Origin: a virus
Virus record (IMG/VR): IMGVR_UViG_3300034190_001847
Location: 1 to 38,943 of that record
Length of the DNA stretch: 38,943 nt
Strand: one strand, 5' to 3'
The notes beneath the pieces are model-generated. The model was given only the letters and a program-made list of their open reading frames with translations. It did not search any database and had not been told where the DNA came from. Positions 8,666-17,876 of this stretch are shown here, piece by piece; positions within the stretch are counted from its first letter, which is position 1, and each line of letters opens with the position of its first letter. The translations under genes were made by a program, and so were the position numbers.

Positions 8666-9146
8666 CTAGACTTGCCAGCCACTCTTCAGCGACCGCCTTT
8701 ACTTCATGCTTGTTCACGGGCTTCTGCTTGGTGAACTCCAAAAGAGCTTTTGCTGCACCAGCTTTTGTGGTGGCAGCATCAGGTCCTTCGGCGATCTCAA
8801 GCAAAACTGTGACAGCGCGTTTGGCAATATCGTCATCAGACGGTAATAAACCTTGTTCAATCATTTGCTGTACTTTCTGTTCTGCTTTAACTCGTAATTG
8901 TTCACGAACTTCAGCAAGTTTATCGAGTTGGCGACCCCAGCCATCTGGTACTCCGACTGGTCTATGATTTTTTGCGCCGACTGTTCGAAGGTGCTCCAGA
9001 TGTCTTTCCCACCTTTCGCCGCCCTCCAGTTTCATCCGTTTTATTGGATGCATGTGCATGTTCTTTTCCGTCCATGCTGGCTTTATCTGGGGTGCCGCTA
9101 CTAGGCGTTTTGACTTCGGGTTTAGGTGCGCTTTCGGTTTGTCCAT
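8619..9146 (-). CDS. terS: Probable terminase small subunit
   Basis: A 175-aa protein directly upstream of and overlapping the large terminase gene. The N-terminus is basic and probably unstructured; about residues 65-150 are helical (K-L-A-E-V-R-E-Q-L-R-V-K-A-E..., then A-K-A-L-L-E-F-T-K-Q-K-P), and the tail is acidic. This matches small terminases that recognise phage DNA. The ATG at 9146 has a clear AAGGAG nine bases upstream, so I keep the long form although its first ~60 codons overlap another gene in a different frame. A shorter form starting at Met30 or Met38 is possible but lacks a comparable site. The call is mainly by synteny. Confidence 0.65.
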   Translation of the reverse strand: MDKPKAHLNPKSKRLVAAPQIKPAWTEKNMHMHPIKRMKLEGGERWERHLEHLRTVGAKNHRPVGVPDGWGRQLDKLAEVREQLRVKAEQKVQQMIEQGLLPSDDDIAKRAVTVLLEIAEGPDAATTKAGAAKALLEFTKQKPVNKHEVKAVAEEWLASLDDNSESTEDQEAIEG

Positions 9147-9348
9147 TTTGAACAGCTCCTTGCAGCACTGCTGCCATGTAGTTGCGCACCACCATGTATG
9201 TTTGTGCTGCGCTTTTTACTAAAGATGCTGGAGGCATAGAGTTAATAAACTCTTGCCCCATGTTAATTCGCGCTTGTTTTGTAAAGCGCTCATCTTTCAT
9301 CATTTGGTCAAAAACTTCGATAAGCTGATATAGCTCGTAAGATTTCAA
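8962..9348 (-). CDS. Small protein with TTG start overlapping terS
   Basis: A 128-aa protein read from a TTG at 9348, placed six bases after a perfect AAGGAG. Residues 1-70 are helical (Y-E-L-Y-Q-L-I-E-V-F-D-Q-M-M-K-D...). Residues ~75-128 are Ser/Pro/Lys-rich and low in complexity. The last 185 bases are also the start of the terminase small-subunit frame, which probably explains the odd composition of the tail. It lies between the 1934-aa virion protein and the terminase. No function recognised. Confidence 0.6.
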   Translation of the reverse strand: MKSYELYQLIEVFDQMMKDERFTKQARINMGQEFINSMPPASLVKSAAQTYMVVRNYMAAVLQGAVQNGQTESAPKPEVKTPSSGTPDKASMDGKEHAHASNKTDETGGRRKVGKTSGAPSNSRRKKS

Positions 9349-9367
9349 TTTGCTCTCCTTAGGTATT

Positions 9368-12300
9368 TTATGACAATGCGTAGAAGTTCGGTTCTGCTTC
9401 TTGTCCGAATGTCATTGATTTTTGCTGCTCAATTTGCTGCAGCACGTCTGCCATTGGGCGCTCTGCGGTTTGTGAGCCTTCTGGTGTCGTTATGTTGTAA
9501 CGAACAGACATTGAGTTTGGATCTAGACCGTTTGCCTCAAGTATCTTTTGATAAATAGGCTGGCCGGCAATCTCTCTCAAAATCTGCCAGTAAAGCTGGC
9601 GCATAAGTTCGCCATTTTTAGCATGCACAGCAAACGCATCGTGTGTGTGCATAAAGCCTGTTGCTCCGTTGGCACGAAGACGTTTTGCAAGTTCACGTTG
9701 AACGTAAGCATCCAAAGAGTGGTTCAAAAACGCAGCAAAGCCAGTAATAGCTTTCTTGTCTTCAAACACAGGAACAGCAATGTTCTTGTCTTTCTCAATG
9801 CTCCATTTAACACGCTTCTTTGCGCTGTCCGGTAATTTGCCTGTGTAGACAGCAACGTCTCCGTCTGGAAGAGGAACACGCACAGCAAACATATCTTGCC
9901 CTTGCATGTTGTACATTGTGCTAGCAATTGACTTTGCGACACCCTCTGCCATCGCAGCGCCTGGGAACCGTGTGTCGAACTGCAACTCAAGATCGTTCTG
10001 AATTTGCTTCAAACTGTCTTTAATTTGCTGCGGCCATTGGCCACCCTCGTCACGCTCGGCATATGCAGGCACTGACTTTGCTATCTCATCTGCACCAGAT
10101 TTGAGTGCTGTGAGCTTAACTTGGCCATAACTGCGCCGATTACTGATGAATTTCTTAGTAATTTTGCGCGTTTTAGTTTGTGGCAAGTCAAGTGCACGCT
10201 GAAGATACTCGGCACCAGGGCGATATAAATCACCACCTGGGCCATCTGGGTCCATTGGTCCAATGTTAGTTTCTTGGGCCAAATTGGCGTCGCCAGTAAG
10301 CACCGCGTGTAGCTGGTATGAAGATGATGTTCCGTCAAACCAAACAGGATAGCTTGATCTAAAGTCAGACAAAGCCTGTTGAGACTCTGGCATCATAAAG
10401 AGTTCGCTTGATGGGATCTTTTTAGCGCCTGGTATAATGTTTTCCAGATAAGATCTCATGCGCCCAAGTTCGATAGCTGCACGTTGGATTTCAAAGCCAT
10501 GGTCAGCAACGTCAAACAATGCGTGGTTCTTTTGATAGAGTGTTGTTCCACTTTGCTTGTCAAGAAACAGCTTCGGCGTGCCTCCGCGTGTGTGGCTAAA
10601 GACATAGCTACCGTCTTGACCATAGGCATTTACCAAATAGTCAATAAGAGGCATGTCTAGATCTGACTGCGGAATAGCATCGCTAGCTGGGCGACCAGCA
10701 AGCTGCATATATTGTCCTACAGTGCCAAACAAAAAGCCAACACGCTCATTGTACGGAAGTTCATTTGAAATACCGAAATGATCACGCATGCTGTGAAGCA
10801 TTTGCTCAAAGCCAGACTCGCCAAGTGGTTCCCAATTAGGAAACTCCCAAATAGCTTTACCTGCTTTGCCTTGGTACGACGCTGAGCCGTTTAAGGTGTC
10901 AACACGAAGTCTATCTTGTGCACGCCGCTTCATGAACAGCGGTGTCATTCCACCATTTTCACCTTGGTTGTCTTTATATTGTTTTAAGGCTTCTGCTGCA
11001 GCCAGCGTGTAAGCGCTGTCTGTAGTTCCGTCTTTTTTGTATATAAGATCAAGTCCACGATGTATTTGTGGTGTTGACTGCATCTTGTCCATCATCTCGT
11101 AAATTTTGTCGTTGATTACGAGAGCTTGTTTTTGTTCGCGATCAATGAACGCTTCCGTGTTGTCATAGTTGCCAAACGGATGGCCATTGATTTCAATCTT
11201 GCCGTCCCAATGGGTTGGCTTAGCTCTGTTCTCAAATTTACGGACGTTGTTTAACTCGGCTTTAGCTTCTAATGCTGGCAGCTTAGGCACAAGCATGTGC
11301 ACAGGATACATGCGACCACCGGCTGACGTTCTAAAGGCAAGGCCAAAGTCGCCAATAACACCAGCTTTTTGAAGCGCCTTAAGTAGCACTAAAAAGTCGT
11401 TGCGGTGCTGGGAAACAACTTCATCGATGTCAGCGTCTGGATCTTTGTTAACAATGCCTTGATCGTTCATTACACCAATTGCACGAAGATAATCTGCTGC
11501 GACCATACCAAGGTCAGTGTTTGGTGTGACACGCGACAAAGTCTTTTTAAGGACTTCTGGTGAAACACTTGGAAGACCAAGGTTATTTGCAATGTTGGTC
11601 ATTGCTTCATCATATTGACTATTGATTGTCGGAGCGATGGTCTTGGCGTTTTTGGCTAGCTCTTGAATTTTATCAAGTGCTGCTAGACGCTTTGCGACCA
11701 TGGGTCCGCCAGGCTTGTCCTTCTTTGCGTAGGCAATATCAGGGACATATAGATCAGCGTAATGCTCATTGATCTGACGTTGGTGCGCCTTGCCTGTGTA
11801 AACGTCATCAAGGATGTTATTTACATTGGTAAAGCCGTTACCGTCAATTAGCTGCTTGAAGGCTTCGATAAGATCTTTGATGCGCGACAAGATGTACTTT
11901 ACACGACCCATGTTTTCGCCGCGTGCTTCTTGAAGTCTAGCTGCAGTTTCAGCAAGTCCTTCAAGCATTTTGGCAGAGGTATTTAGGTCAGGATAAAGTT
12001 CTTCGACCTCAGCCATTACGTCTTTGTAAGTAGGGTGAGATTGAATAATGCTCATTTCTTCTGGTGTAAGACGATTTTCAACTGCGTGAAAAATCTCATG
12101 TAAGACTTTGCGCTTGTCGCCGTTTGAAGTCAGAGTAATGAGCTCTTGGCGTCGGTAGTAAGCATCGTCGCTTGCGTTAAACTGAACTTTAAAGCCATTG
12201 CCTAGTGCGTCAGCTACAAGCTGAGCGCGCTGCGCATCTGTAATTTTATTGCCAGCTTTGTGAAGCGAGCGAGATCTGAAAATGTCAGCTCTGTCAAGCG

Positions 12301-15172
12301 CAGTCGGTGATACAACATATTCGTTGATAGTTGTGCCAAACGGAGTTTTGTACGGCTCGGTTTTGATGAGCTTGTTGCGCTTAAGTTGCTCAAAGATTTT
12401 TTCAGGCCACATCATTGTGATGCGTCCATTGTCTTTAAGGTTTAATGTTGTCTGTGCAAACTTATCGGCGTCAGCAGGGTCGACTGCTGCAAAGACAGAT
12501 GGAGTCGAAAAGCCACTTGCGTCAATAGCTGAAGCAGAGCTTTTGCTTGTACCGTGGTTTAATACAACCATGCGGTCGCCATATAGCTCTTGACCTGCGT
12601 CCATTTCTTCTTGAATTATATCACTGCCTGGCACACCAAAACGAGACTCTTGCTTTTTCTCAACTGGCCCAAACTCTACGAGTGGGGCGACAACGTTGAG
12701 CAAATAGTCTTTGTGTTCTGGGTTATTAGCTAGTGCTTCTTCAAGTTGAGCTTGCTTAAGAGCTTTTGTGCGTGCGTTAGCAACTTTGTTGGCAAGCTGC
12801 GCAAGTTCTGGAGTGGGAGCATTGTCCACAGCCACTTGAGCTGTTCGCATAGCATTGTCAACAGTTGCTTGATAAGCGATAGGATTTCCGATACCGCCAC
12901 GCGCAAAGTTTGCCGCCATGCTATTAGGTTGCAGCATTTGGTTCTGATTAGGCGAGGCATCTTGTGAATTCCTTTTAACAAATATATCAATGTTGGCAGT
13001 AGCTTGGCGTTTTAGCTGCCTTGCGTTGTTGTAGTCTTTATTTTCAGGCAAGGCTGCTTCTAATTTTTTAGCTTCTTCAAGTGTAATTTCGTTGCGTTCT
13101 AAACGTGCGTCGATCTCTGCGGCTGCTGCATCTTTTGCTTTGCGCGCATCGTTAACAAAAAGATCAAATCCTTTTTCGATATCAATTAATTCGTCTAATT
13201 GTGCATTATACTCGTTTAGTGTAAGTGGAACTGCGTTAGAAACTTCCATCCCGAGCTCTTTTGCTCGGCCTACTATTGCGTCTTGTAGATTATAAAATTC
13301 ACGTGATTGTTCACCGACACGAGAACCTGTTTTAAGGCTTTCTTCGTAGCTCTTAATTGTCGGGGCTAAATCTGGTCTGCTGCGCTTAAGGCTTCTCAAT
13401 GCAACTGCTGTTTGCTGGCGATTAAGCCCAGTGCGCTGGCGCATTGCAGCTTCAGCACCACCTACAGAGTCATAGCCTGCTTTTAGATTAGCTATGTTCT
13501 GCTGCTGTAGGTTAGCAGCTTGAGTGGCTTTAGCGCGCGTCAGGGCTTCAGATTGGGCTGTAGCGGCAGCTTCATTTTGCTGCACTTGGCCTTGGCCTGA
13601 AGTGTCAATGCCTGCGCGGTTTGAATATTTGTTAATTGCCTTGTTAACACGGTTGCGAGAGCCTGTGGCAGCGTCAATTAAACGACCACCAACTGAAGCA
13701 GCAATAGTTCCGCCTGATGTGTAAGCAGCGAGTGCTGATGCACCTGTAGCTTGCATACCGCCTACACCGCGACCAAAAGTGCCTGACTTTTTCAAGCCTT
13801 CGATAGGGTTGAGCAAATCGGTAAATTGGCTAACACCACCTTTGACACCTTTTTGTGTAAAGCGGGTGATAACGTTGAGTTTACGTGCTAATGCTCCAAG
13901 CTCTGGGTCGACTTGGCTTAGGTAATCAATATCTGCGTTAGAGGCTTCGTTCTTAGCGCGGTTCTTTGCACGGCGCTCTGCTGTCGCAAAGTCTGCAGAT
14001 GAGGTGTCAATGCCTGCGCTTTGAGCGCGGCGCTTAGCCTCATCGAACTGCTTCATATAGGCTGTGTGAAGATCACGAAGAGTTGCGTCGGCGTCATCAA
14101 GGCTTTTGGTAGGGTTTCGATCATTGAACTGGCTTGACAGCTGCACAACATCGCGAGAGACATCAGCAAGAGCTTCTTTGTCACCGCCGTGGATAGCTTT
14201 GAGACCATCCATGTTTTCTGCGGCATTTGAGGCAGCCTTTGCTGTTTCAGATATTGTAGTGCCACTACCTCTGATAGCACCACCGGCTGCAAAGCCTGCA
14301 GCACCAGCTTCTTTCAAACGAGTGCCAATTTCACCGTCTGCAAAGTCTTTACCAGCTATTGCTTCAGTGCCAATTTTTACAGTTTCTTGTGCTGCTTCTG
14401 TCAGACCCTCGGTGGCGGCGCCAGCCGTAAAAGCTGCAGCAATACGACCCATGCCGCGCTTGTTGAGCAAATCGGCAACTTGCTTGACACCCATTTTGCC
14501 AAGAACTTCTTTAGGAATTCCTTTTAATACAACACCTGCACCTAAGTTTTCTAACAGCGTCATAATGGTGCCGCCGGCAGTTGCAAGGCGTACTCTTTCG
14601 TCGAGTGATAGCCCTTCGATGCTTTTTAAGCCTTCGTTGACTTCACCAGACATAATGAGAGGTGTGGCAATAGCTGGTGCAGCAATAGACGGAATCATTG
14701 CCGGAGCAGACTCAGCTACTTTTTGACCTGCGTAAGTAAGTGCTGACCCAAGCCCTGTCACATCATCTGTGGTAAGTGACCTGTAATTAAGATCGCCTGC
14801 TTGTTGGTTTAATGCATCAGCTTGAGCACGGTTGTTGGCTTCGTATTGAGCATTTACTTGGTCAGTGTTGATAGGATCAAAGCCAAAAAACTCGCGTACA
14901 GGATTACCAATATTTTCTCTACCGAAACGCGTAAAATCACCGAGCAGGCCATCGTCCATTGCTTGGTTTGCGTCGGCTGCGTAGTTGAGAGTGTTTGCGC
15001 GTGTAGTTAAATCGCCGTATTCAAATGCAGTACCGTAGGATGTGTCACCTTGTGGTTGAGAGGGTTGAGCCTGAAAGTTCTTAATTTCCTGCACAAGTGC
15101 TCGCGCAGCATTAGTGTCTCCAGCGCGGTCAGCATTAACTAACGCGCGCTCGAGCTCCTGCATTGTTGGCAT
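9368..15172 (-). CDS. Giant virion protein with N4-like virion RNA polymerase domain
   Basis: A 1934-aa protein, ATG at 15172 after GGAGCCGAGC. Residues 1-850: helical, with Ala/Gly hydrophobic stretches near 157-175, 200-220 and 475-500, typical of ejected internal proteins. Residues ~868-960: an ADP-ribosyltransferase-like segment (V-V-L-N-H-G-T-S, then G-F-S, then D-A-D-K-F-A). Residues 1025-1029: HEIFH, with Glu1071 or Glu1075 as a possible third metal ligand. Residues ~1160-1934: single-subunit RNA polymerase signatures, namely G-G-R-M-Y-P (R1287), motif A F-D-G-T-S-S-S-Y-Q-L-H (D1613), motif B K-x7-Y-G (K1674, Y1682, G1683) and motif C T-H-D-A-F (D1845). In T7 RNA polymerase the equivalents are D537, K631, Y639 and D812. 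I infer a polymerase packaged in the virion and injected with the DNA. The gap between R1287 and D1613 is much longer than in T7, so an insertion is present. Confidence 0.8.
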   Translation of the reverse strand: MPTMQELERALVNADRAGDTNAARALVQEIKNFQAQPSQPQGDTSYGTAFEYGDLTTRANTLNYAADANQAMDDGLLGDFTRFGRENIGNPVREFFGFDPINTDQVNAQYEANNRAQADALNQQAGDLNYRSLTTDDVTGLGSALTYAGQKVAESAPAMIPSIAAPAIATPLIMSGEVNEGLKSIEGLSLDERVRLATAGGTIMTLLENLGAGVVLKGIPKEVLGKMGVKQVADLLNKRGMGRIAAAFTAGAATEGLTEAAQETVKIGTEAIAGKDFADGEIGTRLKEAGAAGFAAGGAIRGSGTTISETAKAASNAAENMDGLKAIHGGDKEALADVSRDVVQLSSQFNDRNPTKSLDDADATLRDLHTAYMKQFDEAKRRAQSAGIDTSSADFATAERRAKNRAKNEASNADIDYLSQVDPELGALARKLNVITRFTQKGVKGGVSQFTDLLNPIEGLKKSGTFGRGVGGMQATGASALAAYTSGGTIAASVGGRLIDAATGSRNRVNKAINKYSNRAGIDTSGQGQVQQNEAAATAQSEALTRAKATQAANLQQQNIANLKAGYDSVGGAEAAMRQRTGLNRQQTAVALRSLKRSRPDLAPTIKSYEESLKTGSRVGEQSREFYNLQDAIVGRAKELGMEVSNAVPLTLNEYNAQLDELIDIEKGFDLFVNDARKAKDAAAAEIDARLERNEITLEEAKKLEAALPENKDYNNARQLKRQATANIDIFVKRNSQDASPNQNQMLQPNSMAANFARGGIGNPIAYQATVDNAMRTAQVAVDNAPTPELAQLANKVANARTKALKQAQLEEALANNPEHKDYLLNVVAPLVEFGPVEKKQESRFGVPGSDIIQEEMDAGQELYGDRMVVLNHGTSKSSASAIDASGFSTPSVFAAVDPADADKFAQTTLNLKDNGRITMMWPEKIFEQLKRNKLIKTEPYKTPFGTTINEYVVSPTALDRADIFRSRSLHKAGNKITDAQRAQLVADALGNGFKVQFNASDDAYYRRQELITLTSNGDKRKVLHEIFHAVENRLTPEEMSIIQSHPTYKDVMAEVEELYPDLNTSAKMLEGLAETAARLQEARGENMGRVKYILSRIKDLIEAFKQLIDGNGFTNVNNILDDVYTGKAHQRQINEHYADLYVPDIAYAKKDKPGGPMVAKRLAALDKIQELAKNAKTIAPTINSQYDEAMTNIANNLGLPSVSPEVLKKTLSRVTPNTDLGMVAADYLRAIGVMNDQGIVNKDPDADIDEVVSQHRNDFLVLLKALQKAGVIGDFGLAFRTSAGGRMYPVHMLVPKLPALEAKAELNNVRKFENRAKPTHWDGKIEINGHPFGNYDNTEAFIDREQKQALVINDKIYEMMDKMQSTPQIHRGLDLIYKKDGTTDSAYTLAAAEALKQYKDNQGENGGMTPLFMKRRAQDRLRVDTLNGSASYQGKAGKAIWEFPNWEPLGESGFEQMLHSMRDHFGISNELPYNERVGFLFGTVGQYMQLAGRPASDAIPQSDLDMPLIDYLVNAYGQDGSYVFSHTRGGTPKLFLDKQSGTTLYQKNHALFDVADHGFEIQRAAIELGRMRSYLENIIPGAKKIPSSELFMMPESQQALSDFRSSYPVWFDGTSSSYQLHAVLTGDANLAQETNIGPMDPDGPGGDLYRPGAEYLQRALDLPQTKTRKITKKFISNRRSYGQVKLTALKSGADEIAKSVPAYAERDEGGQWPQQIKDSLKQIQNDLELQFDTRFPGAAMAEGVAKSIASTMYNMQGQDMFAVRVPLPDGDVAVYTGKLPDSAKKRVKWSIEKDKNIAVPVFEDKKAITGFAAFLNHSLDAYVQRELAKRLRANGATGFMHTHDAFAVHAKNGELMRQLYWQILREIAGQPIYQKILEANGLDPNSMSVRYNITTPEGSQTAERPMADVLQQIEQQKSMTFGQEAEPNFYALS

Positions 15173-15194
15173 GCTCGGCTCCTAAGATTTTAGA

Positions 15195-16427
15195 TTATTG
15201 GGTGTTATACTTCTCAAAGGCTGCAACACCTTCGCTCGTTGAAAGCTGAGGAGCGCCGTTGCCTGCGCCGCCTGACATATCACCACCGTTTTGCGCAAAG
15301 ATTTGACGCACTTGATTTTCCATTGCCGCAAGACCTTGCTCCATTTGCGGGTTGTAGCCTGCAATTGAGCCGTTGTTGCTGTTGTAGTAATCAAGTTTGT
15401 TTTGTTGTGCTTTCACGTAGGCTTCAGCAAGCATAGCTGCAGCTTGAAGACGCTTAGAGTTTGTCTTTGGATCAAGCTGAGGGTTATAAGCACGTTGAAT
15501 AAGCAACATGCCTTCTCGCTGTGTAAATTGAGCACCAAGAGTTTCGCGCAAGTTCTTTTGAATGACCCCTGCAACAAGCTCTTGGGTGTCAAGACTTTCA
15601 GAGTCGACAAGCGCACGTAGTCCCATATCGCCGTCGCGATCAACCAAGCGAGCTGCAGATTTAAATGGGTTCATCCAAGAAAGACCTGTGTTGCCTTCAC
15701 CTGGCTCTTGTGTTGCAAGACCGTCTGCAATCATACGAAGCATGCCGATGTTGCCAGAAGAGGCAGTTGGATTGAACTTTTCAATGTTCTTACCGAACTC
15801 TTTGTCCCGAGCCCTTTCAGCTTCACTCAAAACACGATTGACACCAGGATTAATTGTGTTTTTGCCTGTCTGTGCTGGGTTTTTAGCGGCTTTAAAGGCT
15901 GCAATTTGTGCTGGCGTGTACTGATCAGTGACATCTTCTAAAGCACCAGTATTTGGGTTGCGCTGCATAACGCGACCAGTCTGATTGTCACCAACCCATT
16001 CAGCTTTACCGACATTATTCTGGTTTATAAGCTGAGAATTGCGGTAATTAGCAATATCTGCGCTTTGGTTAGACAGAGCTTGACTTTCAAGCTGCCCAGG
16101 CAATTTCTGGTTTGCGATGTCCATATTCTGCTGGGTGTTTTGCATGCCTAGCTCAGTTTGGCGGCGATTGAGATCATCAATGCGGCTTTGGCGCTGATCT
16201 TGCTGGCGCTGCCTAAAGCGGTTGCGAATACCATCTTGATAGTCTTGGATGCTTCCGCTTACGTCGTCACCTTTGAAAGCGCGACCTAAAAGCTGCAATT
16301 TCATGCCAGTGTCCATTTGGCGTGGATCAGTCATGCGGGTCATCATTTGGTCGTATGTAGGTGGTCCCATAGTATTTTGCTGCTGGCTGAGAGCACCACT
16401 CGTATTAAAAAAATCAAAGAGACCCAT
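15195..16427 (-). CDS. Internal virion protein, Gln-rich
   Basis: A 410-aa protein starting M-G-L-F-D-F-F. The ATG at 16427 follows GGAGGTGTGC; nine codons of open frame upstream lack a site and are excluded. Residues ~75-150 are a Gln/Asn/Arg-rich coiled region. Residues ~270-370 hold a conserved-looking block (Q-K-N-L-R-E-T-L-G-A-Q-F-T then R-A-Y-N-P-Q-L), which I recall from structural proteins of many phages. It overlaps the preceding gene by 14 bases and lies just before the 1934-aa protein. It may be an inner-core or ejection protein that travels with the polymerase protein. No enzymatic motif seen. Confidence 0.65.
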   Translation of the reverse strand: MGLFDFFNTSGALSQQQNTMGPPTYDQMMTRMTDPRQMDTGMKLQLLGRAFKGDDVSGSIQDYQDGIRNRFRQRQQDQRQSRIDDLNRRQTELGMQNTQQNMDIANQKLPGQLESQALSNQSADIANYRNSQLINQNNVGKAEWVGDNQTGRVMQRNPNTGALEDVTDQYTPAQIAAFKAAKNPAQTGKNTINPGVNRVLSEAERARDKEFGKNIEKFNPTASSGNIGMLRMIADGLATQEPGEGNTGLSWMNPFKSAARLVDRDGDMGLRALVDSESLDTQELVAGVIQKNLRETLGAQFTQREGMLLIQRAYNPQLDPKTNSKRLQAAAMLAEAYVKAQQNKLDYYNSNNGSIAGYNPQMEQGLAAMENQVRQIFAQNGGDMSGGAGNGAPQLSTSEGVAAFEKYNTQ

Positions 16428-17583
16428 GCACACCTCCATATTTACGAACAACACGGTCCATAAAGTGCTTTACGAGGCGCTTGGCTTTAGGCTTGTCTGC
16501 AATGAAGCGCGCAAAAGACGCACCATAAGTAGCGTAGAGCTTGAAGAACCAACGAGGGCTGTGAGCAAACATCCAGTGGCGGAAGATAAGCCAGCTGTGG
16601 TTATGTTGCCCGTAGACTTCGCGGGCTACCCAGCAAAATAGCGACATGCCTGTGCCAAGAATGTTAGCTACAGTGCCTATTTTGTCTGCGCCTGATGGGC
16701 CAGTTTGAGCGCCTGAGTATCCTGCACTGCCATTAAAACTAGCTAATGGGTTAAATAAGCCCATGTAGTTGCTGGCAAGCTGAAAAGGACGATCTTGCGC
16801 CATATAATATTGGTTGGCAGCATCGTCCATTGCACCTTGGTTGTATTGGTTCATGAAGTTGCCTGCGCCAGACATCATGCCTAGAGCGCTGTTGCCAAGA
16901 TTGAAGCCGTTTAGCATGTTTCCGGCAGCACTTGCATTTGCGCCTTGAAGCATACCAAGTGCGTTGGCTTGTTGACCTATGTTTGTGTTGTATTGGCCGA
17001 CACCTTGGTTAAACATGTCTTGTCGCACTTGTGCACCAATGTCTGCAATGCGGTCTCCGGCAAGGCCAGTCATTGTGCCTTCCATCATGCCAGCGCGGAT
17101 GCTGTTAGTGTTGCCGCCACCTACGGCAGTTCTATCGAGCTGGGCTAAGTTTGAGCCAAGGTTTCGTGTAATGTCGCGGCTAGAGGCGTCAATAATATTT
17201 TGGGCCATAGGCGAATTAGCTAGGCTGTTGCCCATACCAAAAGCGCCGTTAGGGTTGCTAAGCATGTTGGTAAAATTAGCGATCTGATTACCGTAGCCAG
17301 AGGTCGCGTTGTAGTTGTTTGCTGCACCAGTGCCTAAAGCGTTGGCGTTGCCCATTTGATTGCCCGCAAAATTACCAGCTTGGTTGTAATATTGCTGCTG
17401 CATTGGGTCGAGACCAGCGTAGGTTTGGCCACCGTAAGTAGGGTTAGCCATCATATTGCCAATTTGGCCGCCTAAATAGCTGCTAATTGGGTTCAACGCA
17501 TTCATATAAGCGTCGAAACCTTGTTGTTGAAGCGGATCTACAGCTTGTGTGACCTTGGTTTTGCCTTTAAAAAAGCTACCCAT
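16414..17583 (-). CDS. Gly/Asn/Met-rich internal virion protein
   Basis: A 389-aa protein. Residues 1-310 are very rich in Gly, Asn, Ala, Met and Gln, with low-complexity, amphipathic character. Residues ~317-385 form a distinct module starting C-W-V-A-R-E-V-Y-G and continuing W-L-I-F-R-H-W-M...R-W-F-F-K-L-Y...Y-G...M-D-R-V-V-R. That C-W-V-A-R-E-V-Y-G/F-R-W module recurs at the C-terminus of many phage internal or tail-tip proteins. The composition suits a membrane-inserting ejection protein. The C-terminal coding end overlaps the next start by 14 bases. Function inferred from composition and position. Confidence 0.65.
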   Translation of the reverse strand: MGSFFKGKTKVTQAVDPLQQQGFDAYMNALNPISSYLGGQIGNMMANPTYGGQTYAGLDPMQQQYYNQAGNFAGNQMGNANALGTGAANNYNATSGYGNQIANFTNMLSNPNGAFGMGNSLANSPMAQNIIDASSRDITRNLGSNLAQLDRTAVGGGNTNSIRAGMMEGTMTGLAGDRIADIGAQVRQDMFNQGVGQYNTNIGQQANALGMLQGANASAAGNMLNGFNLGNSALGMMSGAGNFMNQYNQGAMDDAANQYYMAQDRPFQLASNYMGLFNPLASFNGSAGYSGAQTGPSGADKIGTVANILGTGMSLFCWVAREVYGQHNHSWLIFRHWMFAHSPRWFFKLYATYGASFARFIADKPKAKRLVKHFMDRVVRKYGGVHGSL

Positions 17584-17876
17584 TATTTATTTCTCCATAC
17601 CCAGAGTTCTTTGCCGTCTTCAAGTGTTTCCTGATAGGCAAAGCCAAAGATTTTTATAAATTTCTTGTGTTTCTTGTCTTTGGGATCGTGCAAAGCATGG
17701 ATCGGACCGCCGTGGGCGGTAGTAACAAGATGCCAACCTGATGCGAGCATCTGTTTGACAAGTTTTGACCACTTGGTGTGGACGACACAATGAGCAAAAG
17801 TGCCATGGCCGACAACGTGCTCAAAATAAATTGTGTAGCACCATCGCTGTGCCACAGGGACTTTAAGTGAATGCAT
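17583..17876 (-). CDS. Small protein, possibly GNAT-like
   Basis: A 97-aa protein. ATG at 17876 is six bases after GGAGG and shares one base with the previous stop (TGATG). A GTG one codon earlier is too close to the site. The order V-V-H-T-K-W-S-K-L-V...G-W-H-L-V-T...F-I-K-I-F-G-F-A-Y...G-K-E-L-W-V-W resembles the last half of an acetyltransferase fold, as in the small phage DUF2833-type proteins found near T7 gp13 position. It is too short for a complete GNAT domain and I see no clear acetyl-CoA loop, so the assignment is weak. Confidence 0.6.
   Translation of the reverse strand: MHSLKVPVAQRWCYTIYFEHVVGHGTFAHCVVHTKWSKLVKQMLASGWHLVTTAHGGPIHALHDPKDKKHKKFIKIFGFAYQETLEDGKELWVWRNK

Noticed and set aside
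14106-14726. 206-aa plus-strand ORF
   Set aside because: A frame shadow opposite the Ala/Gly-rich part of the 1934-aa gene; composition mirrors that gene and there is no promoter or ribosome site.
16456-16480. Promoter-like CGC-N14-TATGGAC on the minus strand upstream of the 410-aa gene
   Set aside because: Spacing and the TATGGAC end match, but the ACGCAAATTT block is absent and the site is inside a coding region where ATGGAC encodes Met-Asp. I treat it as chance unless 5' mapping shows otherwise.
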